A stretch of 64,000 nt of DNA from Paracoccus xiamenensis (lineage in GTDB: Bacteria > Pseudomonadota > Alphaproteobacteria > Rhodobacterales > Rhodobacteraceae): positions 248,001-312,000 of the forward strand of contig NZ_JAAOHY010000002.1 of NCBI RefSeq assembly GCF_011308835.1. The letters are read 5' to 3'. A program made the position numbers and the translations under genes. Positions 43,343 to 52,531 of this stretch are shown in pieces. Numbering within the stretch: position 1 is the stretch's first letter; each line of letters opens with the position of its first letter. The notes beneath the pieces were generated by a model, which had not been told where the DNA came from, ran no database searches, and was given only the letters and a program-made list of their open reading frames with translations.

Positions 43343-44027
43343 TCGCTATTATGACCTGACCCGCCTGCGCACGGTCGTGGGCGTGGCGCTGCTGGGCATG
43401 GTCGGGGCCGAGCTGGCTTATGGCGTCAGCAACTGGCAATTTTTGCAGCTGACCGACGCGGATTCGCTGGGCGACGAATTTGACATGCGTTGGGCCGAGT
43501 TTCAGGAATTCGAGGCCTCGGTTCTGGGCTTCTACAATTTCCTGCTGCCCGCCTGTTATCTGATGGGGGCGATATGGCTGTATCGTGCGGCCCGCAATGC
43601 CGCGCTGCTGCTGCCCGACGCGCGGCGCATTTCGCCCATTGGCGCGTTGCTGTGGCATCTGGTGCCGATTGCCAGCCTGTTCATGCCCTATCGGGCAATG
43701 CGCCAGATCCATAACAGCTCGACCCGGCCCCCGCGCGAATTGAATGCGCCCGCGCCGCCTGTGCTGCGCTGGTGGTGGGGCGTCTGGGTGGTGTCGAGCA
43801 CGCTGACCATGTTGGCCGGGCTGGTTCTGTTTACCGGTTACTATGCCGATGACAGCGCAACGCTGTCGGGCCGGCAGATCACCTCGGCCATGGTGGAGAT
43901 CGTCAACGCCCCGCTGGCCGTGCTGGCCATCTGGCTGTGGTGGCAGGTGGTCAACCTTACGACCAATTTGCAGCAGGCCGCGCGGCCCGCTGCCCCGTCG
44001 AACTCTGTTAAGGAGGTCATCCAATGA
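43332..44027 (+). CDS. DUF4328-type membrane protein
   Basis: The protein is 231 residues with about four to six helices. It has LRTVVGVALLGMVGAELAYG, YNFLLPACYLMGAIWLYRAARNA, a conserved-looking GALLWHLVPIASLFMPYRAMRQI, then WWWGVWVVSSTLTMLAGL and a late LAVLAIWLWWQVV. This pattern matches DUF4328 proteins, whose function is unknown. It overlaps the preceding gene by 11 bp and its TGA overlaps the gltB start, with the gltB ribosome binding site inside its last codons. An ATG at 43314 would add six residues. Confidence 0.8.
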   Translation: MAADRYYDLTRLRTVVGVALLGMVGAELAYGVSNWQFLQLTDADSLGDEFDMRWAEFQEFEASVLGFYNFLLPACYLMGAIWLYRAARNAALLLPDARRISPIGALLWHLVPIASLFMPYRAMRQIHNSSTRPPRELNAPAPPVLRWWWGVWVVSSTLTMLAGLVLFTGYYADDSATLSGRQITSAMVEIVNAPLAVLAIWLWWQVVNLTTNLQQAARPAAPSNSVKEVIQ

Positions 44028-47000
44028 CTGAAGTCACGCAAAACTGGCAAGCCAACGAAGAAGCCCGCCGCAAGTGGATGGCCGAAAACAGCCTGTATCG
44101 CGAAGAGGACGAGCATTCGTCCTGCGGTGTCGGGTTTGTGGTGTCCATCGACGGCAAGCCCTCGCGGCAGGTGGTGCAGAACGGCATCAACGCGCTGAAG
44201 GCGATCTGGCACCGCGGCGCGGTCGATGCCGACGGCAAGACCGGCGACGGGGCGGGCATCCATGTCCAGATCCCGGTGCCCTTCTTCTATGACCAGATCC
44301 GTCGCACCGGGCATGAACCCGACCACGACAAGCTGATCGCCGTCGGTCAGGTCTTCCTGCCGCGCACCGATTTTTCGGCGCAAGAACGTTGCCGGACCAT
44401 CGTGGAATCCGAAGTGATCCGCATGGGGCATTACATCTATGGCTGGCGCCATGTGCCGGTGAACATCGCCGTTCTGGGCGAAAAGGCGAACGCCACCCGC
44501 CCCGAGATCGAGCAGATCCTGATCCGCAACGAAAAGGGCCTGTCTCAGGTCGAATTCGAGCGTGAGCTGTACATCATCCGCCGCCGGATCGAACGCGCGG
44601 CGTTGGCGGCTGGCGTGCAGGGCTTGTATTTCTGTTCGCTGTCCTGCCGGTCGATCATCTACAAGGGGATGATGCTGGCCGAACAGGTGGCCGAGTTCTA
44701 TCCCGACCTGAAGGATGAAAGGTTCGAAAGCGCTTTCGCGCTGTATCACCAGCGCTATTCGACCAATACCTTCCCGCAGTGGTGGCTGGCCCAGCCCTTC
44801 CGCATGCTGGCCCATAATGGCGAGATCAACACCCTGAAGGGCAACCTCAACTGGTTGAAAAGCCACGAGATCCGCATGGCGTCGAATGCGTTCGGCGACA
44901 TGGCGGACGACATCAAGCCGATCGTGCCGGGCGGATCGTCGGATTCGGCCGCACTTGATGCGGTGTTCGAGGTGATGGTGCGTTCGGGCCGTTCGGCGCC
45001 GATGACCAAGACCATGCTGGTTCCTGAAAGCTGGTCCAAGGCCACGACCGACATGCCGAAGGCATGGGCCGACATGTATGCCTATTGCAACGCCGTGATG
45101 GAGCCGTGGGACGGCCCCGCCGCGCTGGCGATGACCGATGGCCGCTGGGTCTGCGGCGGTCTGGACCGCAACGGTTTGCGGCCGATGCGCTATGTCGTGA
45201 CGGGCGACGGGCTGCTGATCGCGGGGTCCGAGGTCGGCATGGTGCCGGTCGACGAAACCGGCGTTGTCGAAAAGGGCGCGCTGGGGCCGGGGCAGATGAT
45301 CTGCGTCGATATGGAAGACGGCAAGCTGTACCACGATGCCGAGATCAAGAACCGTCTGGCGGGTTCGCAGCCTTTCGGCGAGTGGATCGAGAAGGTGGCA
45401 GAGCTGTCCGTGCAGATGCGCGACCTGCCCGAGGATCTGAACTTCAAGGGCGACGATCTGCGCCGCCGTCAGTTCGCCGCCGGCTATACGCTGGAAGAAC
45501 TGGAAAACGTGCTCGCCCCCATGGCCGAGGACGGCAAGGAAGCGCTGGCATCCATGGGCGACGACACCCCGCCTGCGGTGTTGTCGAACCAGTATCGCCC
45601 GCTGTCGCACTTCTTCCGCCAGAACTTCAGCCAGGTGACGAACCCGCCCATCGACTCGCTTCGCGAAACGCGGGTGATGTCGCTGAAGACGCGCTTTGGC
45701 AACCTCAAGAACGTGCTGGACGAAAGCAGCAGCCAGACTGAAATCCTGCTGCTGGAAACCCCCTTTGTCGCCAACCGCGAATTCGCCGAGATGATGCGGA
45801 TGTTCGGCGAGGCCGCGACCAAGATCGATTGCACCTTCCCCAAAGGTGCCGGGGCCGAGGCGCTGGGCGAGGCGCTGGCGCGCATCCGTAACGAAGCCGA
45901 AGATGCCGTGCGTTCGGGCGCGGGCCATCTGGTGCTGACCGATGAAAACGTCGGCACGGATCGGGTCGGCATGCCGATGATCCTTGTGACCTCGGCTGTG
46001 CATAGCTGGCTGACCCGCAAGGGGCTGCGGACCTTCTGTTCGCTGAACATCCGTTCGGCCGAGTGTATCGACCCGCATTATTTCGCCGTGCTGATCGGCT
46101 GCGGGGCGACCACCGTGAACCCCTATCTGGCGCAGGACAGCATTGCCGACCGGATCGAGCGGGGCCTGCTGGAAGGCACCCTGATCGAGAACATGCGCCG
46201 TTACCGCGACGCCATCGACCAGGGCCTGTTGAAGATCATGGCGAAGATGGGGATTTCGGTGCTGTCGTCCTATCGCGGGGGCCTGAACTTCGAAGCGGTG
46301 GGCCTGTCGCGTGCGCTGGTGAACGAATATTTCCCCGGCATGCACAGCCGTATTTCCGGCATCGGTCTGCACGGCATTCAGCACAAGCTGGAAGAAGTGC
46401 ACGGGTTGGGCTTTGACGGCGATGCCAGCCTGCTGCCGGTCGGTGGCTTCTACAAGCTGCGCCGGTCGGGCGAAAAGCACGCATGGGAAGCCAATACCAT
46501 GCGGCTGCTGCAACTGGCCTGCGAAAAGGCGTCTTACGACATCTGGAAGCAGTACTCGAAAACGATGCGGGCCAATCCGCCGATCCATATCCGCGATCTG
46601 CTGGACATCAAGCCGCTGGGCAAGCCGGTCCCGATCGAGGAAGTGGAAAGCATCACCAGCATCCGCAAGCGTTTCGTGACGCCGGGCATGTCGCTGGGCG
46701 CGCTGTCGCCCGAGGCGCATATGACGCTGAACATCGCCATGAACCGCATCGGCGCGAAATCCGACAGCGGCGAAGGTGGCGAGGATCCGGCGCACAGCCA
46801 CCCGCTGCCGAATGGCGATAACCCCTGCGCCAAGGTCAAGCAGGTGGCCAGCGGCCGGTTCGGGGTGACGGCGGAATATCTGAACGCCTGCGAAGAGCTG
46901 GAAATCAAGGTCGCGCAGGGTGCAAAACCCGGCGAGGGCGGGCAGCTTCCCGGCATGAAGGTGACGGCGCTGATCGCGCGTCTGCGCCACTCGACGCCGG

Positions 47001-48568
47001 GGGTCACGCTGATCTCGCCGCCGCCGCACCACGATATTTACAGTATCGAAGATCTGGCGCAGCTGATCTATGACCTCAAGCAGATCAACCCGCGCGCGAA
47101 GATCACCGTGAAGCTGGTGGCGTCCTCGGGCGTTGGCACCATCGCGGCGGGTGTGGCCAAGGCCAAGGCGGATATCATCCTGATTTCCGGCCATAACGGC
47201 GGAACCGGGGCCAGCCCGGCGACCAGCATCAAGTTCGCCGGTCTTCCGTGGGAGATGGGCCTGACCGAAGCGCATCAGGTTCTGGCGATGAACAACCTGC
47301 GCGAACGCGTCACGCTGCGCACCGATGGCGGGCTGCGCACCGGGCGCGATATCGTCATGGCGGCGATGATGGGGGCCGAGGAATACGGCATCGGCACCGC
47401 CGCGCTGATCGCCATGGGCTGCATCATGGTCCGTCAGTGCCAGTCGAACACCTGCCCGGTGGGCGTTTGCACGCAGGACGAAAAGCTGCGTTCGATGTTC
47501 AACGGCAGCGCCGACAAGGTGGTGAACCTGATCACCTTCTATGCGACCGAGGTGCGCGAAGTGCTGGCATCCATCGGCGCGCGCAGCATTGACGAGGTGA
47601 TCGGGCGGGCCGACCTGCTGACTCAGGTCAGCCGCGGGGCCGCGCATCTGGACGATCTGGACCTGAACCCGCTGCTGATTACGGTCGATGGGTCCGACAA
47701 GATCGTCTACGACCGTTCCAAGCCGCGCAATGCCGTGCTGGAAACGCTGGACACGGAAATCATCCGCGATGCCGAACGCTTCTTCAGCGCCGGCGAAAAG
47801 ATGCAGCTGCATTACGCCGTCCGAAACACGCTGCGCACCATCGGCACGCGTACGTCCAGCATGATCGTGCAGACCTTCGGGATGCGCAACAAGCTGCAAC
47901 CCGACCACCTGACCGTTCGTCTGACCGGCAGCGCCGGGCAGTCGCTGGGGGCGTTTGCCGCGCCGGGCCTGAAGATCGAGGTTTCGGGCGATGCGAATGA
48001 CTATGTCGGCAAGGGCCTGTCAGGCGGCACGATTGTCGTGCGCCCGCCCATGGCCTCGCCCCTTGTGGCGGCGGATAACGTCATCATCGGCAACACGGTG
48101 CTGTATGGCGCGACCGACGGTTACCTGTTCGCAGCTGGCCGCGCGGGCGAACGCTTTGCGGTGCGTAACAGCGGCGCCAAGGTGGTGATCGAGGGTTGCG
48201 GCACCAATGGTTGTGAATACATGACCGGCGGTGTGGCGGTGATCCTTGGCCGGATCGGCGCGAACTTTGGCGCGGGCATGACGGGCGGGATGGCGTATCT
48301 TTATGACCCGGAAGGGGTCGCGGGCAAATACATCAACGCCGAAACGCTGGTCACCGCGCCCGTCACCGTCGCCCATTGGGAGCAGGAGCTGAAAGCCCTG
48401 ATCGAACGCCATGCCGAGGAAACCAGCTCGGCCCGTGCGCGCGATATTCTGGCGAATTGGGAGACCGAGAAAGACCATTTCCTGCAGATCTGCCCGAAGG
48501 AAATGTTGTCGCGCCTGAAATACCCGATTGCCGAAACCGGCGATCTGGCCGCGATCCCTGCGGAATAG
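44024..48568 (+). CDS. gltB: Glutamate synthase [NADPH] large subunit
   Basis: This 1514-residue protein is full length for the family. Cys34 (SSCGVGF) is the N-terminal nucleophile after removal of a 33-residue propeptide, starting the class II glutaminase domain (RYSTNTFPQWW, HNGEINT). The synthase domain has GAKSDSGEGGEDPAH and SGHNGGTGASPATSIK for FMN binding. The cysteines for the 3Fe-4S cluster follow in CIMVRQCQSNTCPVGVC. A C-terminal beta-helix (GDANDYVGKGLSGGTIVV) completes it. TAAGGAGGTCATCC is a very strong ribosome binding site. It overlaps the DUF4328 gene (ATGA). Confidence 0.97.
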   Translation: MTEVTQNWQANEEARRKWMAENSLYREEDEHSSCGVGFVVSIDGKPSRQVVQNGINALKAIWHRGAVDADGKTGDGAGIHVQIPVPFFYDQIRRTGHEPDHDKLIAVGQVFLPRTDFSAQERCRTIVESEVIRMGHYIYGWRHVPVNIAVLGEKANATRPEIEQILIRNEKGLSQVEFERELYIIRRRIERAALAAGVQGLYFCSLSCRSIIYKGMMLAEQVAEFYPDLKDERFESAFALYHQRYSTNTFPQWWLAQPFRMLAHNGEINTLKGNLNWLKSHEIRMASNAFGDMADDIKPIVPGGSSDSAALDAVFEVMVRSGRSAPMTKTMLVPESWSKATTDMPKAWADMYAYCNAVMEPWDGPAALAMTDGRWVCGGLDRNGLRPMRYVVTGDGLLIAGSEVGMVPVDETGVVEKGALGPGQMICVDMEDGKLYHDAEIKNRLAGSQPFGEWIEKVAELSVQMRDLPEDLNFKGDDLRRRQFAAGYTLEELENVLAPMAEDGKEALASMGDDTPPAVLSNQYRPLSHFFRQNFSQVTNPPIDSLRETRVMSLKTRFGNLKNVLDESSSQTEILLLETPFVANREFAEMMRMFGEAATKIDCTFPKGAGAEALGEALARIRNEAEDAVRSGAGHLVLTDENVGTDRVGMPMILVTSAVHSWLTRKGLRTFCSLNIRSAECIDPHYFAVLIGCGATTVNPYLAQDSIADRIERGLLEGTLIENMRRYRDAIDQGLLKIMAKMGISVLSSYRGGLNFEAVGLSRALVNEYFPGMHSRISGIGLHGIQHKLEEVHGLGFDGDASLLPVGGFYKLRRSGEKHAWEANTMRLLQLACEKASYDIWKQYSKTMRANPPIHIRDLLDIKPLGKPVPIEEVESITSIRKRFVTPGMSLGALSPEAHMTLNIAMNRIGAKSDSGEGGEDPAHSHPLPNGDNPCAKVKQVASGRFGVTAEYLNACEELEIKVAQGAKPGEGGQLPGMKVTALIARLRHSTPGVTLISPPPHHDIYSIEDLAQLIYDLKQINPRAKITVKLVASSGVGTIAAGVAKAKADIILISGHNGGTGASPATSIKFAGLPWEMGLTEAHQVLAMNNLRERVTLRTDGGLRTGRDIVMAAMMGAEEYGIGTAALIAMGCIMVRQCQSNTCPVGVCTQDEKLRSMFNGSADKVVNLITFYATEVREVLASIGARSIDEVIGRADLLTQVSRGAAHLDDLDLNPLLITVDGSDKIVYDRSKPRNAVLETLDTEIIRDAERFFSAGEKMQLHYAVRNTLRTIGTRTSSMIVQTFGMRNKLQPDHLTVRLTGSAGQSLGAFAAPGLKIEVSGDANDYVGKGLSGGTIVVRPPMASPLVAADNVIIGNTVLYGATDGYLFAAGRAGERFAVRNSGAKVVIEGCGTNGCEYMTGGVAVILGRIGANFGAGMTGGMAYLYDPEGVAGKYINAETLVTAPVTVAHWEQELKALIERHAEETSSARARDILANWETEKDHFLQICPKEMLSRLKYPIAETGDLAAIPAE

Positions 48569-48589
48569 GCCTGACCGAACAAGAAGATG

Positions 48590-48613
48590 GCGGGGCCTCT
48601 GGCCCCGCTTTTT
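48590..48613 (+). terminator. Terminator of the gltD-gltB operon
   Basis: GCGGGGCC (48590-48597) pairs with GGCCCCGC (48601-48608) around TCT and is followed by TTTTT. Confidence 0.93.
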
Positions 48614-48690
48614 CATGCGGTGAACGAAATATGATTGACCTGATCCCCGGCGCTGAATAGCGTAAGCCATTCAGATAAAAGGAGATAATC

Positions 48691-49092
48691 TTGCGTCATT
48701 CTTTTCGTACCGGGCATATTGCTCTGCCCGCTTTGCTGGTCACGGCTGGTCTTGCGCTGGGTGCTTGCGGGGCAAGCAGCAGCAATCCGAATTTCTTCAC
48801 GGTGGATTTTGACGGCGGCAAGATGACCGGGCGCTATAACCCGGCGGGCTTCAGCGCCGACGAGGTGCGCGGGCTGCTGGACGACAATTGCACGGGCGGC
48901 AAGCTGGCCAGCTATGGCGAACAGCCGGCGGATACCATGATTGCCTTTACGGCCACCTGCCAGGGCGGGCAGCGCGTGGGCAAAGGCAATGCCGAGATCG
49001 AGAAAGACGGCACCGGTGGCGCGGTGATCGAAACGACCGCCCGTGATGGCAACGGCAATCTGGCGTACGAGCAGTCGCGCGTGACGCTGTAG
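48691..49092 (+). CDS. Putative lipoprotein, unknown function
   Basis: The protein is 133 residues. The N-terminus is a lipoprotein signal: basic MRHSFRTG, hydrophobic core and lipobox LALGAC at about residues 21-26, followed by GASSSNP. The mature part is small and rich in Gly and Thr, with Cys in DDNCTGG and TATCQGG that may form a disulfide. I recognise no family. The start is TTG at 48691, supported by AAAAGGAG (48677-48684) upstream. It is a single-gene unit closed by the terminator at 49128. Confidence 0.8.
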   Translation: MRHSFRTGHIALPALLVTAGLALGACGASSSNPNFFTVDFDGGKMTGRYNPAGFSADEVRGLLDDNCTGGKLASYGEQPADTMIAFTATCQGGQRVGKGNAEIEKDGTGGAVIETTARDGNGNLAYEQSRVTL

Positions 49093-49127
49093 GCGGGCGC
49101 AAAGACCCAGCATCGCAAGGGGATGGG

Positions 49128-49152
49128 CGGGGACCGACTGGTCCCCGTTTTT
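49128..49152 (+). terminator. Terminator of the lipoprotein gene
   Basis: CGGGGACC (49128-49135) pairs with GGTCCCCG (49140-49147) around GACT and is followed by TTTTT. Confidence 0.92.
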
Positions 49153-49256
49153 CTTTGCGCGCATGATGGCGGCGGCCATGGCGTTCACGCCATTATGACT
49201 GTCGGTTGCCGGCGCGGGGCGCTAGAAGATCGGCGCGCAGACATGAGGAGCTATTG

Positions 49257-49595
49257 ATGCGTTTCCTGATCCCTGCCCTTCTTTGCGGCCTGCCCGCCGC
49301 CGCCTTTGCGCAGGGCGATATGCAGGTGGTGAGCTATGCCTGCGCCAATGACGCCAGTTTTCAGGTGGCTTTCATCAATACGGGCGAGGACAGCTTTGCG
49401 GTGATGCAGAATGGCGAATATCTGGTCCCGATGAAGATCGCGCAATCCGGGTCCGGCGCGCGCTATCTGTCCGAGGATGGCGGGTTGGAGCTGTGGACCA
49501 AGGGGCAGATGGCCACCGTCAGCACCTTTGGCGAGACCGAGGCCGTGCTGTTTGACGATTGCACCGAGATGGACGCGGGTCAGCAGCCCGGCTAG
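49257..49595 (+). CDS. MliC-like periplasmic lysozyme-inhibitor-family protein
   Basis: The protein is 112 residues with a signal peptide (about 1-19, ending AAAFAQG). The mature part matches the MliC/PliC pattern: VVSYACANDASFQVAFINTG, a loop MQNGEYLVPMKIAQSGSGARYLSE (the inhibitor loop S-G-S-G-A-R-Y), then GLELWTKGQMATVS and a final Cys. MliC proteins block host C-type lysozyme in the periplasm or outer membrane. It lacks a lipobox, so it is the soluble type. ATG 49257 is preceded by GAGGAG. It overlaps the convergent rlmH by 4 bp. Confidence 0.85.
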   Translation: MRFLIPALLCGLPAAAFAQGDMQVVSYACANDASFQVAFINTGEDSFAVMQNGEYLVPMKIAQSGSGARYLSEDGGLELWTKGQMATVSTFGETEAVLFDDCTEMDAGQQPG

Positions 49596-50059
49596 GCCCG
49601 GTGATAGGGCGCGCCTGACAGGATTGAAGCGGCGCGATACAGCTGTTCGGCCAGCATCACCCGCACCAGCATATGCGGCCAGACCATGCGGCCAAGGCTG
49701 ATCTGCCAGTCGGCGCGGCTGCGCAGGGACGGGTCCAGCCCGTCCGCGCCGCCGATGACAAAGCAGATATCGCGGCCCTGATCGCGCAGATCGCCGATGC
49801 GGGAGGCGAATTCGGGCGAGGTCGGCTGCTCGCCGCGTTCATCCATCATCACCACAAAGGCGCCCGCGGGGATGGCGCGGTCGATCAGCGGCGTTTCCCC
49901 CGCCATGCCGGTGCCGCGCTTGTCCTCAACTTCGACCAGCTGAACGGGCGGCAGGCCAAGGCTGCGGCCGGTCTTGGCGAAGCGGTCAAGGTAGTCGTCG
50001 ACAAGCGCCAGCTCGGGCGATTTCCGCAGTCGGCCGACGGTGAGAAGGGTGATTTTCAT
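49592..50059 (-). CDS. rlmH: 23S rRNA (pseudouridine1915-N3)-methyltransferase
   Basis: The protein is 155 residues, the usual size. It is a SPOUT-fold enzyme, with an N-terminal MKITLLTVGRLRKSPE, central ERGEQPTSPEFA and DICFVIGGADGLDPSL (the AdoMet knot), and the C-terminal HMLVRVMLAEQLYRAASILSGAPYHR. It methylates pseudouridine 1915 in helix 69 of 23S rRNA. It follows rsfS and a small lipoprotein gene in a coupled operon, the common rsfS-rlmH order with one gene inserted. Confidence 0.96.
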   Translation of the reverse strand: MKITLLTVGRLRKSPELALVDDYLDRFAKTGRSLGLPPVQLVEVEDKRGTGMAGETPLIDRAIPAGAFVVMMDERGEQPTSPEFASRIGDLRDQGRDICFVIGGADGLDPSLRSRADWQISLGRMVWPHMLVRVMLAEQLYRAASILSGAPYHRA

Positions 50060-50397
50060 TGAGGCAGGGGGGTGACGGGAACCTCGGGGCAGGCGGCGTT
50101 CTTTCGCCAGAAATAGACGGCCTTTGCCCGTTCCTGTGCCGCCACCGTTTCAGGGCGGCCCACACCCTCGGCGTTCAGGATCCCGATCCTCAGCTGGTCG
50201 AGCGTTCCATGCCGTTCCAGCAATTGAAAGAAGGTCGCGTAATCCGCCGGGTCCTTCGGCAACAGCGGAATGGGCACGCCTGGGCCGGTTTCCGCAGTCG
50301 GCGGACGCGGAATCGGGCATTCGAAGTGCGGCTGATCCTCAGGCGCACAGGCCACGAGCCACAGGCTCGCGGCAACTGCAAATGAGGCGGTTCTCAA
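50056..50397 (-). CDS. Small putative lipoprotein between rsfS and rlmH
   Basis: At 113 residues, this has a lipoprotein signal (AVAASLWLVAC, Cys at about 17) followed by a Pro-rich linker. The rest has two Cys and is of no family I recognise. It overlaps rsfS upstream and rlmH downstream by 4 bp each, so it is translated with them. Its product is exported while its neighbours work on the ribosome, so the link may be only expression. Confidence 0.78.
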   Translation of the reverse strand: MRTASFAVAASLWLVACAPEDQPHFECPIPRPPTAETGPGVPIPLLPKDPADYATFFQLLERHGTLDQLRIGILNAEGVGRPETVAAQERAKAVYFWRKNAACPEVPVTPLPQ

Positions 50398-50774
50398 TGC
50401 GCGGCTTCGTTACGCAGCGCCTTCAGCTGGTCCGTGGGCATCCACATCTTTTCCAGCTGATAGAACTCGCGCACTTCCGGGCGGAAGACATGGACGACGA
50501 CATCGTCCGTGTCGATCAGCACCCAGTCGCCGGTGTCCTTGCCCTCGATCCGGGCAGTCCGGCCGGTGGCGTCTTTCAGGCGCTGCGCCAGTTTTTCGGC
50601 GATGGTGGCGACCTGCCGGGCATTGCGGCCCGAGGCGATGACCATGTGATCGGCCATGGCCGAACGGCCGCGAAGGTCGATCGTCACGACATCTTCGGCC
50701 TTGTCATCATCCAGAGAGGTCAGGATACGCTGCAGGATCTCGTCGCTGCTCAGATCGCGCGGCGCGGCGGTCAC
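50394..50774 (-). CDS. rsfS: Ribosomal silencing factor
   Basis: The protein is 126 residues of the RsfS/Iojap fold: LDDDKAEDVVTIDLRGRSAMADHMVIASGRNARQV and GDWVLIDTDDVVVHVFRPEVREFYQLEKMW. It binds uL14 on the large ribosomal subunit and blocks subunit joining in stationary phase or starvation. The start is GTG 50774; an in-frame TGA upstream at about 50816 limits other options to non-ATG codons. Confidence 0.95.
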   Translation of the reverse strand: MTAAPRDLSSDEILQRILTSLDDDKAEDVVTIDLRGRSAMADHMVIASGRNARQVATIAEKLAQRLKDATGRTARIEGKDTGDWVLIDTDDVVVHVFRPEVREFYQLEKMWMPTDQLKALRNEAAH

Positions 50775-50887
50775 ATTCGGCTGGTCAGCCGATTGGACGT
50801 CTTGGGACAGGGGTTCATCCTCCGGTCATCGCGCCTGATCGCCCCGGCGCCGGGATACCCCCAATGTAGCATCGGGGAAGTGCATTC

Positions 50888-52228
50888 TCAATCGCCGGCG
50901 ATGAATTTCGGTACGTCGGCACTGTCGGCATCGGCCAGAATCCGCACCTCGCGCTGCGGATAGGGGACGGAAACCCCGGCTTCCTTGAAGGCATCCCACA
51001 GCGCCAGATAGACTTGGCCGCGCACATTGGTCAGCCCGCCCTGCGCGTCCGAGATCCAGAATCGCAGCACGTAATCGACCGAACTGTCGCCGAATCCGGT
51101 GATCCAGCAGACCGGAGTACGCTGCGCCAGCACCCGCTTGACGGACATCGCGGCATTGATCGCCACCTTCGAAACCATATGCGGATCGTCCCGGTAAGAG
51201 GTGCCGAAATGCACGTCGAGCCGCACGAAATCATTGGTATGGGACCAGTTCACCACCTGATTGGTAACCAGATCCTCGTTCGGGATCAGATATTCCTTGC
51301 CGTCGCGGGTGACGACGCTGACATAGCGCGCGCCCAATGCGTCGATCCAGCCGAAGGTATCGCCCAGGCTGATGACATCGCCGGGCTTGACCGATTTATC
51401 CAGCAGGATGATGACGCCCGACACCAGGTTCGAGACCACCTTTTGCAGGCCAAAGCCGATGCCGACGCCGACCGCGCCGGAAAAGACGGCAAGCCCCGTC
51501 AGGTCCAGCCCGATGGCGCGCAGCCCGATCATGATGGCCAGCGTGAACAGGGTGATTTGCAGCAGCTTCGCCACCAGCACCCGCATCGTCGGCGACAGAT
51601 CGGCGCTTTCGGCCAGCTTGCGCGTCACCGCCGCGGTGATCAGCCGCGCCCCCGCGATCAGCGCCGTAATCACCGCCAGCGCCTGAATGACCGTCAGCAT
51701 CGACAGCCGGACCCCGCCGACGCTTAGCGCGATGCTGTCCAGCAGGCGCGCGGCATTGTCCGACATGTCCAGCAGATACAGCACCGCCCAGATCCAGGCC
51801 GCCCATTTGGCGATCCGCCGCGCCAGCGCATTGGCGATCAGCCGCGACAGGAAGGCGATGGCCAGCACCGCCGTGGCGATGGCGGCGGCCTCGGCGATGA
51901 CCTGGCTGCGCGAGGGCCAGGTGATCTGGCGCATGATCAGCACCGCGCCCCAGGCCATGGCGGTGAACATGATCAGCCGCAGCCGCCGGTCGATCATCAG
52001 CCCCAGCCGCAGCCGCCACTTGGGCCATCCTTCGCGATGGCGCAGCCAGACCCGCAGCCTGGGCGACAACGCACGCGCCAGCAGATGCGCCACCAGCAGC
52101 AGCAGCAGGATGGCGCCCACCTGATTCAGTCGCGAGGGCAGCAGCATGGTGCGCAGGAAAAGTTCCACCTGCTGCCAGAACCCGTCGGCGGCGTTGATGA
52201 TCTGTTCAGAAGTTGCGTCTTGCTCCAT
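50888..52228 (-). CDS. Mechanosensitive channel, MscS family
   Basis: It encodes 446 residues with about six N-terminal membrane helices and then the MscS pore and beta domain: TGLAVFSGAVGVGIGFGLQKVVSNLVSGVIILLDKSVKPGD, GWIDALGARYVSVVTRDGKEYLIPNEDLVTNQVVNWS. The C-terminal alpha-beta domain follows. It releases solutes upon osmotic downshock at the inner membrane. ATG 52228 is chosen; ATG 52285 would add 19 polar residues. It is divergent from the glycine riboswitch. Confidence 0.9.
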   Translation of the reverse strand: MEQDATSEQIINAADGFWQQVELFLRTMLLPSRLNQVGAILLLLLVAHLLARALSPRLRVWLRHREGWPKWRLRLGLMIDRRLRLIMFTAMAWGAVLIMRQITWPSRSQVIAEAAAIATAVLAIAFLSRLIANALARRIAKWAAWIWAVLYLLDMSDNAARLLDSIALSVGGVRLSMLTVIQALAVITALIAGARLITAAVTRKLAESADLSPTMRVLVAKLLQITLFTLAIMIGLRAIGLDLTGLAVFSGAVGVGIGFGLQKVVSNLVSGVIILLDKSVKPGDVISLGDTFGWIDALGARYVSVVTRDGKEYLIPNEDLVTNQVVNWSHTNDFVRLDVHFGTSYRDDPHMVSKVAINAAMSVKRVLAQRTPVCWITGFGDSSVDYVLRFWISDAQGGLTNVRGQVYLALWDAFKEAGVSVPYPQREVRILADADSADVPKFIAGD

Positions 52229-52324
52229 GCTGCTGATTAGACAGGCGGCATCCTCGTCCCGCAAGGCTTTCGCGGGCCGCGACATGCAATTTCCCCTTGC
52301 CAGAAAAACCATGCGCCGCTAGGC

Positions 52325-52500
52325 GTGGCGGCGGAATTCGGGAGACGCTGGCAACCGCCAGGGCCGAAGGAGCAACCGCCCCGGTAAACTCTCAGGCACA
52401 AGGGACCGGTTCCGCAGAAACTCTGAAGAGAGGCCATTTGGCCCGCCGAAGGATGACGATCTCAGGCGCCCGTAGCCGGGCATGGACAGAGGGGGCAGCC
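52325..52500 (+). promoter_or_regulatory. Tandem glycine riboswitch
   Basis: Two aptamer cores are visible upstream of gcvT. The first has GGGAGACG, GGGCCGAAGGAGCAA (52361-52375) and CTCTCAGGCACAAGGGACCGG (52390-52410). The second has CTCTGAAGAGAGGC (from 52431), GCCGAAGGATGACG (52445-52458), ATCTCAGGCGCC and GGACAGAGGG (from 52483). The spacing of the two cores and the position before a glycine cleavage operon are classic. Binding of glycine should switch on gcvTHP. Confidence 0.95.
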
Positions 52501-52531
52501 AAACCGCGCCTTGGCGCAAGGAGGATGCCCC

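Noticed and set aside
43841..47908. A 1355-codon open frame on the minus strand opposite gltB
   Set aside because: It is the mirror of a certain gene with 3Fe-4S and FMN motifs. High-GC genes with strong third-position bias leave long antisense frames. It has no family motifs and is His/Gln/Arg-rich noise.
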